Of a stretch of 64,000 nucleotides of DNA, positions 1-17,039 are shown in pieces (positions within the stretch are counted from its first letter, which is position 1; each line of letters opens with the position of its first letter). The position numbers and the translations under genes were made by a program. A model generated the notes under the pieces. That model saw only the letters and a program-made list of their open reading frames with translations, was not told the origin of the DNA and made no database searches. This DNA is from Aquila chrysaetos chrysaetos (taxonomy: Eukaryota > Chordata > Aves > Accipitriformes > Accipitridae), in the NCBI RefSeq assembly GCF_900496995.4, contig NC_044029.1, positions 15,252,001-15,316,000 on the forward strand, given 5' to 3'.

Positions 1-3000
1 CCGCTTGGGGGAGGGCTCAGTTTGTGGAGCTGCTGCTGAACTACTGATCATAGCCTGACGTTATAAGAGAAGAAAAACATAAATGCCAGGGGTTTTTTAT
101 TTCTCCCCAGTATATAAGGAGTGGGCTTCTTCAGGAAAGCGAGAATCTTCTTACCATGTGGGCAGAAACCACTAAGTGAGGGTAACGGGCCATCCAAGGT
201 GAGGAACAACTCCAGCCCGTGAAAAAATAACTTTTAAAATTAGAGCTGAGACAGCCAACATAAAAGTCTATGAGATAACTTTGGGCATGTTCCCTGAGAA
301 GAGGCATAGAAGAAAAGATGAAGTTTGGCAAAGGAGAACTATTGGTAATGGAATATAAAGCTGCCTTTACAGTGCCTCATTTTGCAGGCAGCATATTATT
401 TCTCACTTTCAGGACTGCCTAAATTCACACATAAAGCTGGTAGAAGCAAACTACATAATTACTTGAAACAAGGGAAATAAAAGCAGACTTGTTAATTTAA
501 TAGTATTTTAAGCAACAATTATTTTAAGCAGAAATAATTAGATTTCCCTTCAATTACTTATAATAGCATATATTTTAAGCCAAATCAGGGACAGAATCAA
601 AATATATAGCAACATTATTCTCTCATGGATAAACAAGTATGGGGAAGAGTCTGAAGGATGGAGACCAAGGAAATCCTGCTCATGGAATTTTTCCCAAAGC
701 AGTTTGATTCAGGTGGGACTAGCTGATTCTACTACAGAGAGATATTTGTCCTGATTGTGTTTGTTATTCCATACTGCCTCTTAGCAGGAGGAGAGAAAGA
801 TGACAGAACAGTTTTTGCTTTAATGAAGCATTTAAAAAAATGGCTTGTGTTTACATTAAAGAACCCCAAAGAACTAGATCTTCAAGATGAAGTGAGAAAA
901 GTTGAATTCTATGAGTCTTTGATTTTTGGGGAAGTTCATTCCACTGCTAAGAAAGCTTCAGCCCCCCTGCAGAAGAGAGCTTCACTGTGACAGAAGAACG
1001 AAACTGGTAACTGCAGGCCATAGATCATCTCTGATGTTTTTTTCCTTCTCTCTCTGTCATACTCTTGGCCTTTCCTGAGATTTTCAAATAGTTGCTCTTT
1101 GTGTTAGAGCTCAGGGCAGGCTGCATATCCCAGTCTTTAAGACCCACTTGTCAGTGCAAACCTCTATGAAGCAGCCTGAAGTATTTGGGGTTTTTGTTCT
1201 GCATTCACAGTTGGCGGGTACAGGCTTATTTTGTCAAAGTAATGAAGCGAGATGCTTAGAGATTTTGTTCCTAAGTTTTCTTCCCAAGGCTACTTAGTTC
1301 TGTACCAAACAACTGCATGCCCACTCCAACACTCAAATCAAAGCCTTTTTGATACAAATGGGAGATTTCCAGAGAATTTTGGCTCAAGTCTTGTTTCCAT
1401 CTCTCCTTTTTTAAAACTATAAGAACAATTTTCATGCAAGTGACTTCCAGGAATACTGATTTTTTAAAAGAAGCCTATTTTGTTAAAGATGGTGAAACCC
1501 ATAGACAGCAGTCGCTTCACTTATCCACTGTGGCCAGACTGAGCTGTGTTGCCACAGCATGAGAACTGTACTGAATGCTTCTTCAGTTCGAAGTGGATGA
1601 AGGGTACAGTTTTAGAGCTGAAAGACATTGCTTACAGTTCAAGTAAAGAACTGCAATTTATTATACCACCCATCCTGTATTGCCCATTTAGATTGAAGGC
1701 CTTCAGGCCTGGAACTCTGCCTGTGTGTTTTACATGTGCAGTATTCTCAGGGTACAATATAAATAATAATATATCAGCAGTGGAGGGAATAGCCCAGTGG
1801 AGCAATCCACAACTGAGTGAACCTCTCAGATATTATGGAACAAGGCCAGCATTACTTCAAAAACATTTTTTTTTAGACAAAGTCAGTCAAATGCCTAAAT
1901 TAAAATCCCACTCAATTGCTTTGATCTTATCAGACGCATTATCTGTATGTTCATTTAATAAGCCTCTCATGCATTTTATCTTTATGCTTAATTTAAATAT
2001 GAGAAGCAAACACATTTTATATAGTTGTTATTCTCCAATTACTACAAAAGCTTCTTAGAATCTTTGATCATGAGAATGTTATTTCAAATCCAGTTCTGCT
2101 TCACAATTACGAAGTGTCTTTACTGAAGTTAGTTTGGATGCAATTCTAGTCCAAGTGGAGTAAACCACAGTCAGTTCTCAAAAACCAGGTATGACTACAG
2201 AGCAGTAGAGAGATCAGAATGCACCCAAGTAACTGAGTCAATTTATTTGGTGGTGGGATTTTTTTAGGCAGAAATTCCAACCAAAGCTGTAACGATAACA
2301 AGCATCTGACAGTGCATCAATGATTTAGCATTAGATGCAGTTTACAAAATGTTACTATTATTAAAATACTGTAGATCAGCAAATTTTATTTTTTGCACCA
2401 GGGACACTACAATAGAGGTTCAGCCACAGCGTTTTGGTTTTGGGGGGTATTTTTACAGAAGGCCACGGAAGGGTGACACAGGTATAATGGCTGCTAACCA
2501 AGTTCAACATGCTTATGTGTGGACAGCTATTAGATGATTACAAAATGTATTCAGACTTGTCACACAAACTATCTCTAGATTCAGGTAAGACTCTGAAGCC
2601 AGCACTCTGCAGCATCATGTCAGTTAAAGCTCTGGAAGTAACAAGAGCAGCAAAAAAAAAATTATACTTTCCTTTTTGTCTTACAGGTCATTTCTCTTTA
2701 GTTGAGTGGTGAAGGAGCTGTAGCATAGAACTGAGGAGAGAGATAGAACTTATAAAGGGCAAATCTTTGGGCATATGTACAAAATATGCTACAAGAAAAT
2801 AATTTTACTGCAAAATCAACAAAAGGGCATAAGTCATAAAGGCTAGGTGACAAACTGAAAAAACAATTTTTTTAAATTTATGTGTAGGTATCTATCAGAC
2901 TTCCAAAAGCCTTAGCTTAATACTTGTAAAGGAATACTGTAAAGTGTAACTATCATGAAATATAAAACATTACTCAAGTGGCCCTTTTCTCAAGTGGCCC

Positions 3001-6000
3001 ATCTCCTATGAAAATGTGGCATCTTCATTTACTGATTTATTACCTTCATTCACCAGAGGTCTGATTGAAACCCACTGCCTTCACAACGATTGAAGGTCAG
3101 GTTTATTTAGTGAAGCACTAAGCGTTTCCAGCTCCAAATGCAGAGGCAGGGCACTTGAAAGCATTTAGTACCATACGGGGTCAGATTAGACTATGAACAA
3201 ACTTTAATTAAATTTCACTTTTCAGACAATGAAACCATGAAAAGTTTTACTGCTTTTGCATTTTAAAATAGACATACTGTGTCAGCCTGTTCCAAGATAG
3301 TAACACTGAAACTCATACAAATTAATCATCTTTACAGTAATGACTTTGTTTCTGCCTTTTATACTAGAGGGGAAAAAAAACAACCTAGAAAGAATTCACA
3401 GCCTTAGAAATGTATCTTCTCTATTCTTAGCAAACGCAGAAGAGCTAGGACCCATTGCTTGTTTATTAATAAAAAGTAAGCAAAACTCAAAACAGTTTAT
3501 TTTAAATTCACCTAGACTGCATTAGCTGTTTGCAATTGCAGACCCATGACTGTTAAATACTGTAGAGTGAATCTAGCAGGAAGCAGGACTAGCAGACTGA
3601 TCAGTGATGAGATGCTCAAAAAGTACAAGCTGCTACCCAAGAGGAGCAGCCACATGCTGACTTGCAGGCCTGGCAGTTGAGTCATACCAAATCAGTTTTA
3701 CCCTCTGACATTGCCCACGACATTCTGTCATGATTCAGGGCAATGCCCGTGTTCATCTAACACTGCAGTTCCTGGCTGTTGCTGGTAAGGACTAAAAAAG
3801 GAAGATTCAGAGCAACCACAAAGCTTTGCAAAGCAGTGGATGCTTTGATCATTTCCAAACACTATGTAGGAGGGTGGTGGAGTCCAGTCTGTCTAGTTTA
3901 AGTGCCTATCCTGTGTCTTGCCTCACCATACAAATGTGCCTAACCTGTAGCAAGAAGGAAAAAAATCAGTTCTAATTTGTCCAATATATAAATTTCTTCT
4001 ACATCACTAAAAAGGTGTGTAACTTCTGAAGGTAATGGGAAATTAATTCCATCTAATTTAGACATGTTCTACTAAGGATCTAACCCTTTTCTGAGTTGGT
4101 GGCTTTATTCAGCTTGAAGAAAAGCACTGTTTGTTTTCTCCAATGCCCTAATGCCTAAGTGAGGTTATGGTTTTCCTTCGCCTGTTCCCTGTCCAGTCCT
4201 AGAGAAGTCTTGCAGAGCTGACTGCCTAAAGCTCACTGTGAATAGCAGTGATGGAGAGTGCTCGCATGACCTCATGGTTATGAACTTCTAATACTGCGAG
4301 ATGCAGATTCAGTCTTCCTTACAGAAGCTTACAGAGTAAATGCTTTAACTGCTACATAGACTTCCATACAGAAACCACGAAATGACACCAAAAGTTAACC
4401 ACAAGCCCCTCAAAACCTAACTTTTCAACATTCTCCATATTACCTAGTCAGAGTTCAGGTGGCTTAGGACCTGAATAAAGTTTTAGGTGGGACATAGTTA
4501 TCACTCTAATGTGGACAGTGATTAAAACAAAAATGACCTGATTAATTATTGCTTTCATAAACATAGATGGGAAAAAGGAGCCACATGCTGGCCCTGCTAC
4601 CTTCAACAGACTCAGCGCATGGAACACCAAAGTGCTGCAGCACTATTCATTCTCCAAATTTTGATTCCAAAAGCTGGCACCTTTGTTACATGCATAGACG
4701 CATAAACCTTGTTGTTTCTGTCAACTCTTAATACCTGTATTTACCCAGCATGCTAGTGCTTAAAGATGCAAGCTTAGAAACTATGATTTAACCGTGAAAT
4801 GATTTCAAATCATTTGTTCAGAGTCATTAAACTGAGGTGCAGTTTTGTCTGATCAATTCAGCAGGTGAAGACCTTTCTTAGCCATATGTCTTTTTCCTTG
4901 ATGCTATGAATAAAGATACCAGAATGTTTCACTGAGAAACTTAGAAGCTTGTTTAAATAAAAATGATGCATTTTAGTAACATTCTAGATCAGAGGTTAAA
5001 TAAAATATATTTGAAATAAAGCTGAATTGTAGACTGTGAAAAAATGTGAGATTTGCCAGATATTGCAGAATTAGACATTGAAGAAGAAAGCTTTTGATCA
5101 CTTTAGGTGAAAGTATTCACAAAGCAGAAGTCAGTAGATCAGATGACATTTGTTTCTGTCTTAAGGTACAGAATCCTCCACAATTGCGGGACTAAGGAGT
5201 GCTAGCCACTCGTTTAACACATGAACACCTTAAAAAGCATAGTCATTATATTGTAGGGAGGGAGTAGGACAAATACAGCATATTCCTCACTGCTAATGAG
5301 TTCTTTTTATGGCCTAATCACTAGGCATTCAAGAGGTTTTTCCTATGAAATTTGAAACATAAATTTCAATTTTGGATGTGTATTAGCTATTTGCATAGGC
5401 AAGACTTTCACTGGAAGCTTACATGATTTCATGTTCTAGCTTAAAACATTTAAAAATAGAAATAGTATAAATGTATCATAAATTAATGTTAAAATAAATC
5501 CCAACTAATTATATCACGATGTATATATAACAAGAATTTCTCATTGTTGCTATTCTTTTTTACCATCCTAATTCTCTCTTTCCCCCCTTACTTAAGTTAA
5601 GCTGTTCTTCCCTACTGTATTCAGGAAAAATAAAAATTTCAACATATTTGGAAGCCAAAGGTTCATTCATAGTATTCATTAAGCAGTAAGTAGTCAAAGA
5701 AGCTTACTAACTCTATCAACATTAAGTTTAAAAAAGTAATTACTTTTACTTGTGGAATATGCTGCTATTTTGCACCTGCAATTGAGTGCAGGCGATTGAG
5801 TGCCAGCAAAGTATGCAGTCCAGTAGCATACCTAAGTTATGTTTTGTTCAGTCGTATTGTCACACAATCTCGGCCTGAAAAAAGCAAAAAAAACCCTAAA
5901 AACAACCCCAGAGATTTGTGTTTTGAAAGCTGCTTCCCTTGCCAAATGAACAAAAATTGCAAACAAATATTCACACTTTTTTTTGCTTCGTGGCACAGCA

Positions 6001-9000
6001 TGTTCGATTTGCTTACAAGGCTGCTGAACAGTTTCATAACATGCAAGAGGTAATTTGGTCAAACAAATACAAGTTCTCTAATCAGGTGATCAAGTCTCAA
6101 AGCAAATGAGATCAAGCAAAAATATCACAGATCTGCCAAAATCCCAGTAATTAAAATGCTGTCGAGACTGGAGAATATTTTGGACATACCTGCCACCTGG
6201 TGTTTGGAAAACAACCTTATGTCTGAAAACAACCTGAAATGCTCTGAAATCTATATACCCGTTAAGAAGCAAACAAACAGTGACGTATTTAATATGGAAT
6301 AAATGGATAAGCAGCAGAAGCATCTAGGTCGGTGTTAGTACCAGCATCTGTCTAGAAAGAAAAGGAACAGGGTGACTTAATGTTCCTTCCAGTGCCATCT
6401 CTACTAACCACAAAAATTCTCAAGTAAATCTTTGAATTAAGTGTATTTACACATCTCCTGTCAGATAATGGCACTTTTGATGAGAAACCTCCTGGGCACA
6501 GCCTTATACAACTTCACAGTCTAACAGTGAACTACAGTGTGCCAAACCCAAAGGCAAAGGAAAGAAGGACGTTATATGAGATGGAGCTAGGTAAAAAAAG
6601 GACTAGCACTAGATAATACTGGGTAGTAAGTGAGTCAGCAGTCAGTGTCTGAAATTACTGTGATGACTATTAATATGTCTTAGCTAAAGTACTTAAAACC
6701 CCCAAGTTTTTATAGTGGAAGCAGCGATGACAGTAACTACCACTTTTGCATGTTTGATGCCTGAAGTAAACATTCCTCATTGGTAAAGTTGGTAACAGTA
6801 AGTGTATAAACTGAGATAAATCATGTCTAATCTTTACTTACCAAAGGGTTACTTCAAGTGGAGCCTAAAGCTCAGTGTAGGCAATTGGACTGATTACTGT
6901 GCAATTCACTGGTATCAAACTACCTCTAGCACAAGGGATTTTTTTCCCACCTTTGCAAAGTTAATTTAAGTACATCTGTGTTTCACAGTTATAACTCAGG
7001 GTGAAACCACAGTCTGAAGTCAGTCTCAGCAATGTAAATAGCTAGCATTTAAGTTAGCACCCCTGGCAAGCACAAACTGTAACTATTTGTCTGGAATCGC
7101 ATCTTCGTAGGGCTGCCAAAAATAAAGCAGAGTGTAGCATTTGGGTTTTTCTTTTTCTTCAAGGCAATGGAGGTCAAATGCAACCATGTCCTTAGGTGCC
7201 CCACTCTATTTTTGTCCTAGTAACTTTGAAAATGATACGCACTAGGAGGCCAGCACTGTACATTTACTGTGTACACGTATTATGTCAGGTGTTTGCATCA
7301 ACAACTCTTAACGGCAGAACACAAAGATCCAAACATAACCTATTAATTGAGAACCATGCAGTTGCATGTAGAGAAGGTAGCTATAGGTTTACTTGTCAAA
7401 TGCAGGGAGGTGGGGTTTTTTCATATTTATTCTCAATCCAAAATCCTGATTAATTCTCATGAACTTCTTCCAGAATTTAGTTACTGCCTAATACAGGGCT
7501 CAATTGCTTTCTCAGCATCTGAAGAACATAATAAGGAACTTTGTAAAGCAGAAGGTACACTTCATGCTTTCTGTCAACAGTAACTGCTCAGCACAGACAG
7601 AAGTTAGGACTATTTTCTTGCCTTAGTATTGACGGGGGAACCTAATGACTCTTGTATGAGCTTTACAGAGAGCACAAAGGAGAGGGAAAAAAATTACAAA
7701 AAGCTGAAAAAAAACCTGGGGAAAAAGAAACACGCTAACCACAAACAAAAATTACATCACTGGTCTAGCATGTTGATGGCTACTAACAGTAGAGCCAGGA
7801 TCATTGCTTCTGTATAAAGTTGAATACTAGGCTGTTTATTGGATGTTATTAAAAATGTAAACAAAAAGAATACTTTCTGCTCCTACAAAAGCATCAGATT
7901 CAAAAGGTACCACTCCATTCTTTTTTGGTCTGTTCAAGACTGTTGCAGCAGACCTAGTCTTGTTAGTCACAGCTCTTGCAAAACCTACTTAATATTCCAT
8001 CTGAGTTACTCTACCTTAGTATTATTTTAACTGACAAATATGAAGATAATAATGTTGCATACAACCTAGTGTCACCAAAACCGTGCTTTCTGTTCCCATT
8101 TTTGTTTCAGCAAACAAAATGTGCCTTAAAAACCTCCTTGGGAAATGGAATAAATCTGCAAGAATCCAAGAGAATATACTTGGAAGGCCTCGCTTTGTGC
8201 TAACCTTACTATATTTTTCCTTAAAAATCTGCTACTGCTATCAAAGAAAAGGAAGCAACCAAATAAACACTTTGCATAATTAGGTATCATAAAAGCAAAT
8301 TATATGAGTATTTTTTTAACTTTTCCATGAAAAGTGTTCTTTCAGCCTTAAAATGTGTAATATACTGTGGCCCACGCAAGCCTTATTTTCAGTGCACAGC
8401 TCTGAAAATGGCACGTTCTACTGTACTGAAATTGCCTAGCACATTCTTCTTCAGCTACTGCTTAAAAGGAAATTGGCTACTGAATCCATAAACCAAACCA
8501 GTTAGGTAGCCAGAAAAATTGGGATAGTCTGCAGTGCTAGGAAGGATCTGTGTGGACACCACTGGCACAAGCTGTTCCTCAACCTGTGTGTATATATAAT
8601 ACCATAAACTTAAACATAAACTTAAATATGCCAAGTTTTAACAGTTATTTTTCTTAATGAAAAACTTAAGTCTTCGTATTGAGTGTTGAAACTGTTTCAG
8701 TTCTAAATCTTTACCAAGCCATGGTAAAAGCCAATCATCAGTTGTTTCAAATATGAAGAAATGAGTGCTTTGTTCCCAAAGCATCGATAATCCTGTTTTC
8801 TATGGGAGAACGTATGTGGGATGTTTGATTCTCTATAGCAGAGTTTACTGCAACACAGTATCTTGAAGCAGAAAAGATGCCCAAGCCTTTTCAAAACCTG
8901 AGGTAGCACCATCTTTATCAGGCTCTTTTACCTCTAGGAAAGGAAAAAAAAAAATAAATGTTACAGGCAAAGGATCACGTACTGGTTTTTCAGGGGTACC

Positions 9001-9026
9001 ACTTGCTAGTTACATAAGAATACGTA
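1..9026. other. Intergenic flank downstream of YEATS4
   Basis: AT-rich DNA with only short chance reading frames, the longest being 170 codons at 1546-2058 with no recognisable domain. No splice-linked exons, tRNA or recognisable repeat were found. In the conserved vertebrate order FRS2 would follow YEATS4 on the same strand, but its large coding exon is not in this stretch and is presumably further out. Confidence 0.6.
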
Positions 9027-9703
9027 TTGGGTTTGCGTGGCAAGGTTTTGGTAGTGGAGGGGGCTACAGGGATGGCTTCTGAGAGAAGCTGCTGGAAGCT
9101 TCCCCCACATCCGACAGAGCCCATGCCAGCTGGCTCCCAGATGGACCCACCGCTGGCCAAGGCCGAGCCCACCAGCAACAGCGGTAGTGCCTCTGGGAGA
9201 ATGTATTTAAGAAGAGGGGGAAAACCCTGTGCACCTGCAGCTGGAGAGAGGAGAGAGAAGATGTGAGAGCCCCAGCCCTGCAGACCCCCAGGTCAGTGCA
9301 GAAGGAGGAGGAGATGCTCCAGGCGCCGGAGCAGAGATTCCCCTGCAGCCCGTGGGGAAGACCACAGTGAGGCAGGCTGTCCCCCTGCAGCCCAGGGAGG
9401 TCCACGGGGGAGCAAATCTCCACCTGCAGCCCGGGGAGGACCCCACGCCGGAGCAGGGGGATGCACGAAGGAGACTGTGACCCCATGGGAAGCCCACGCT
9501 GGAGCAGACTCCTCGCAGGACCTTTGGAGAGAGGAGCCCACACTGGAGCAGGTTTACTGGCAGGACTTATGACCCTCCACGCTGGAGCAGTCTGCTCCTG
9601 AAGGACCGTAGCCCATGGGAGAGACCGCACACTGGAGCAGGGGAAGAGGGTGAGGAGGAAAGAGCAGCAGAGACAACATGCAATGAACTGACCACAGTAC
9701 AGT
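9027..9703 (+). mobile_element. Avian endogenous-retrovirus LTR-like repeat, incomplete
   Basis: GC-rich block, distinct from its surroundings. It starts TTGGGTTTGCGTGGCAAGG, contains ATCCGACAGAGCCCATGCCA and a TATTTAAGAAG element that resembles an LTR TATA region, and then five spaced copies of CACGCTGGAGCAG-like units (near 9444, 9495, 9539, 9577 and 9627). It stops after GCAATGAACTGACC, without the usual 3' part. I know this sequence as an interspersed LTR-type repeat of bird genomes, but the family name is uncertain. Both strands are open over 80-225 codons by composition only; none of this is a protein gene. Confidence 0.7.
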
Positions 9704-10036
9704 AGAAGCATTAAAATTCTACAAAACAGGACCAGAATCATTTCCTACTTCCGAGCATAACTTGTACAACTGACGCATTTATATGTGTTAAAGCAGATGT
9801 GGGGCTAGAAACTCTTATCTGTAGATATACAAGTTATTTAAAATCCTTTTCTCAGGAAGTTTTTTCACTGTGCTGATTAACAGACAGACATGCAGATATC
9901 ACTGTAACCAGACTTAAGCAACTTGCGTACCATTATATTTCAACCTCTGCCTTAAATCAGGGTATGCTATTTACAATTGTTCTTGAAGCCCACAACTGGA
10001 CAGAGACAAAAAATATTAAAATTAAAAAAAGCATAT

Positions 10037-10042
10037 TTTATT
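10037..10042 (-). terminator. YEATS4: YEATS4 polyadenylation signal AATAAA
   Basis: TTTATT on the plus strand reads AATAAA on the minus strand, about 410 nt after the stop codon. The following minus-strand sequence (about 9985-10020) is U/GU-rich, with TGTCTCTGTCC and TTGTGGG, as expected of a downstream element. It is the first canonical signal after the stop. Confidence 0.65.
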
Positions 10043-10175
10043 TTCAGCTTTAAAGATGCATGTCTAAACAACCAGTAGAAAAAACAAGTAAAAAAAGTAA
10101 ACACCAGCATTTTGTAAAATCACATTGAACTAATACAAGACTTAATACAAAGTTTCCATATACCACTCAAATGCA

Positions 10176-10180
<5 letters not shown>

Positions 10181-10206
<26 letters not shown>
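10181..10206. repeat. A(26) homopolymer in the YEATS4 3' UTR
   Basis: Twenty-six consecutive A on the plus strand, which would be a U26 tract in the transcript. Its length is likely variable between individuals and error-prone in sequencing. Confidence 0.9.
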
Positions 10207-10207
<1 letters not shown>

Positions 10208-10449
10208 GTAGTCTGGTCTCCAAGACCCCTTCTACTTGAAATAAATCGTTAAGTACCCACAGATTTTAACTATAAAAAAAGGATACATTCCTTCTTTTTT
10301 CTTCCATTTATGAAGTCAATTGCCACACAGGTCAATCATTTGCAAGTGAAATGCACATAGTCTCAGTTACAGAATTGAACGTATAGAATTCCACGACTGA
10401 AGGAAGTCCTCCTCTTTTCAATATAGGCTCTTTTTCAAGTCAACAGTCG

Positions 10450-15365
<4,916 letters not shown>

Positions 15366-15552
15366 ATTGCCCCGCACGGAGGGTGGGGGGGGGGGCCGCC
15401 GCCGCCCGCAGCCGCAGCCGCGCCGCCCGCCCTCAGCCCCGGCGCCGCGGCCGCCAGGCCCCGCCAGGCCCGGCCCGGCCCCGCCGCAGCCCGGAGGGTA
15501 GGCCCCGCCCCCCGGCTTCCGGCCGCGCGCCGCCGGCAGGGCGGGAGCCGCC

Positions 15553-15575
15553 CTGACTGACTGACTGACTGACTG
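15553..15575. repeat. (CTGA)n microsatellite
   Basis: There are five full CTGA units and a partial sixth, directly upstream of the YEATS4 CpG island. Probably length-polymorphic. Confidence 0.9.
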
Positions 15576-15910
15576 GGTAAAGGCGGGTAAAACCTTCTCA
15601 GCCTTCCAACTGGGATTTGGTTTCCTCGCTGTTCTTACCCTCGCACATCGAAGTTGACTCCAGAACTGCGCTGTCACCAACAGGGAAGAAAAAAAAAAAA
15701 AAAATCTGAAGAGACGCTCCTGTCGCGCACAATTAGCATTTCTAAATACCAATGCAGAAACGCGTAGCTTTCCCTTGGTTGAGCAGAAATATTCACCGTT
15801 ACCGCCTCCTTCCCCTGCCAGCCGCAGATGTACCAACCCGGCTGATCTGCCTGTTTTACTGCTGAGTAACAAAGGGGGTACTTGAAGCCACGCTTTGAAC
15901 TTCAGCGTGT

Positions 15911-16170
15911 CACGGGACGGTTGAGGCGGGGAGGGACCTCTGGAAGTCATCTGCTCCAACCCCCTGCCCAAGCAGGGCCACCAGGACCGGGCTGCCCAGG
16001 ACCATGTCCAGACGGCTTTTGAATGTCTCCCAAGGATGGAGAGAGACTCCACAGCCTCCCTGGGCAACCTGTGCCAGTGCTCGGTCGCCCTCACGGTGAA
16101 AAAGTGTTTCCTGATGTTCAGAGGGAACCTCCCGCGTTTCAGTTTGTGCCCACGGCCTCACGTCCTGTCA
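15911..16170 (-). mobile_element. CR1 LINE, 5'-truncated 3' tail
   Basis: Read on the minus strand it runs from TGACAGGACGTGAGGCCGTG through GGCACAAACTGAAACGCGGG, CACTGGCACAGGTTGCCCAG and GACCTCTGGAAG-complement signatures, to CCCGCCTCAACCGTCCCGTG. It is truncated at nearly the same point of the CR1 consensus as the copy in intron 6, and lies in opposite orientation, so the two copies form an inverted pair around YEATS4. It starts about 550 bp upstream of the YEATS4 start codon. Confidence 0.95.
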
Positions 16171-16340
16171 ACCTGCAAAGCTGCGTAATCAGAGATTGCT
16201 TCACTCCTCTCCAGCTATGGCCATGCACAGGGATGAAGGCCTTTAAATCACAGCCTGCAGCATGACCGGGGGAAACACCGTGCCCGTTACGAAGGTGAAT
16301 AAGCACAGCCACAGCAGGAATTTGACTCCTGTTTGAACCG

Positions 16341-17039
16341 ATGCTGCAAATTCCTATGAAGTCTGTTGAAACAGCGATGCGTGGCAGGAATTTTTGCAAG
16401 GTGCCCATGAAGCGTGTTCTTAAGGGTGATGCCCTCCAATCACCCTGCCCTCACCTGCTTAAATTAAAAGGAAACAAAATCCCAAACCTCCTTTACGCCC
16501 CTCCCTCCATGCCAGCCCATCACCACCATCAGCACCTTCTCCACGGCCCGTGGCCTCGTACCCTTCTACCTCCAACTTGCAAACAACTGCACGGTCTTAC
16601 CCTGCTGTCACCCACAGCACTGCAGTGGAAGGGAGTAGCCTTGCAGGTCTTGTCCTCTAGTCTGTCTGCTGATCCCTTCTTTGTCGGTATTTTGTGGGGA
16701 ACGGCATTCCCCTTGCTTCTTCACACGGCTGGACATCCCCCAGGCTCTGCCTGCAGCCAGGAGAGGGAGCGGGGGTCTCCCGCAGCTGGAGATACTTGGA
16801 GAAGGGTCAGTGAGCACCGGTGGTGGGAAGCAGGGCTCCACGTTCCCTCCCCAGGACCATTCCTCCCTGCTCTGAGCTGGGCTGGGAAGAGGTTTTCAGG
16901 ACACCCACCCAAGGCACCAGCAGGAATGCTCCAGCTGCTGACGAGGGAAGAAGGGGCGAGGAGGGACTGGTGGTGGCACATCTGCAGCGGTACGCTCCCC
17001 GAGAGCAACAACCCCTGGGGACAGCTGCCATTGCAGTAG
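16341..17039 (+). other. 232-codon open frame in GC-richer intergenic DNA, unknown
   Basis: The longest uninterrupted frame of the window outside the two genes and the CpG islands. The translation is rich in Pro, Leu, Ser, His and Trp, with a run of four His at about residue 61-64. It shows no domain, signal peptide or repeat that I recognise. Other frames over the same bases are also open (86-98 codons), which points to composition rather than selection. I think it is non-coding, perhaps an old LTR or GC-rich transposon fragment. Confidence 0.2.

Larger units (their letters stand above)
10015..10449 (-). other. YEATS4: YEATS4 3' UTR (inferred)
   Basis: Transcribed sequence after the TGA, about 430 nt to the poly(A) signal. 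The tract of 26 A at 10181-10206 would read as 26 U in the mRNA. The lower end is set only by the position of the signal and is approximate. Confidence 0.6.

Noticed and set aside
1546-2058. 170-codon plus-strand open frame
   Set aside because: AT-rich chance frame without domain, splice context or codon pattern.
1-9026. FRS2, the next gene after YEATS4 in the conserved vertebrate order
   Set aside because: No large coding exon or recognisable FRS2 motif. In mammals the gap after YEATS4 is tens of kb, so it is probably outside the window.
9064-9741. 225-codon minus-strand open frame rich in Leu, Ser and Pro
   Set aside because: It lies wholly inside the LTR-like repeat, whose periodic GC-rich sequence keeps several frames open on both strands. 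No retroviral protein motif is seen.
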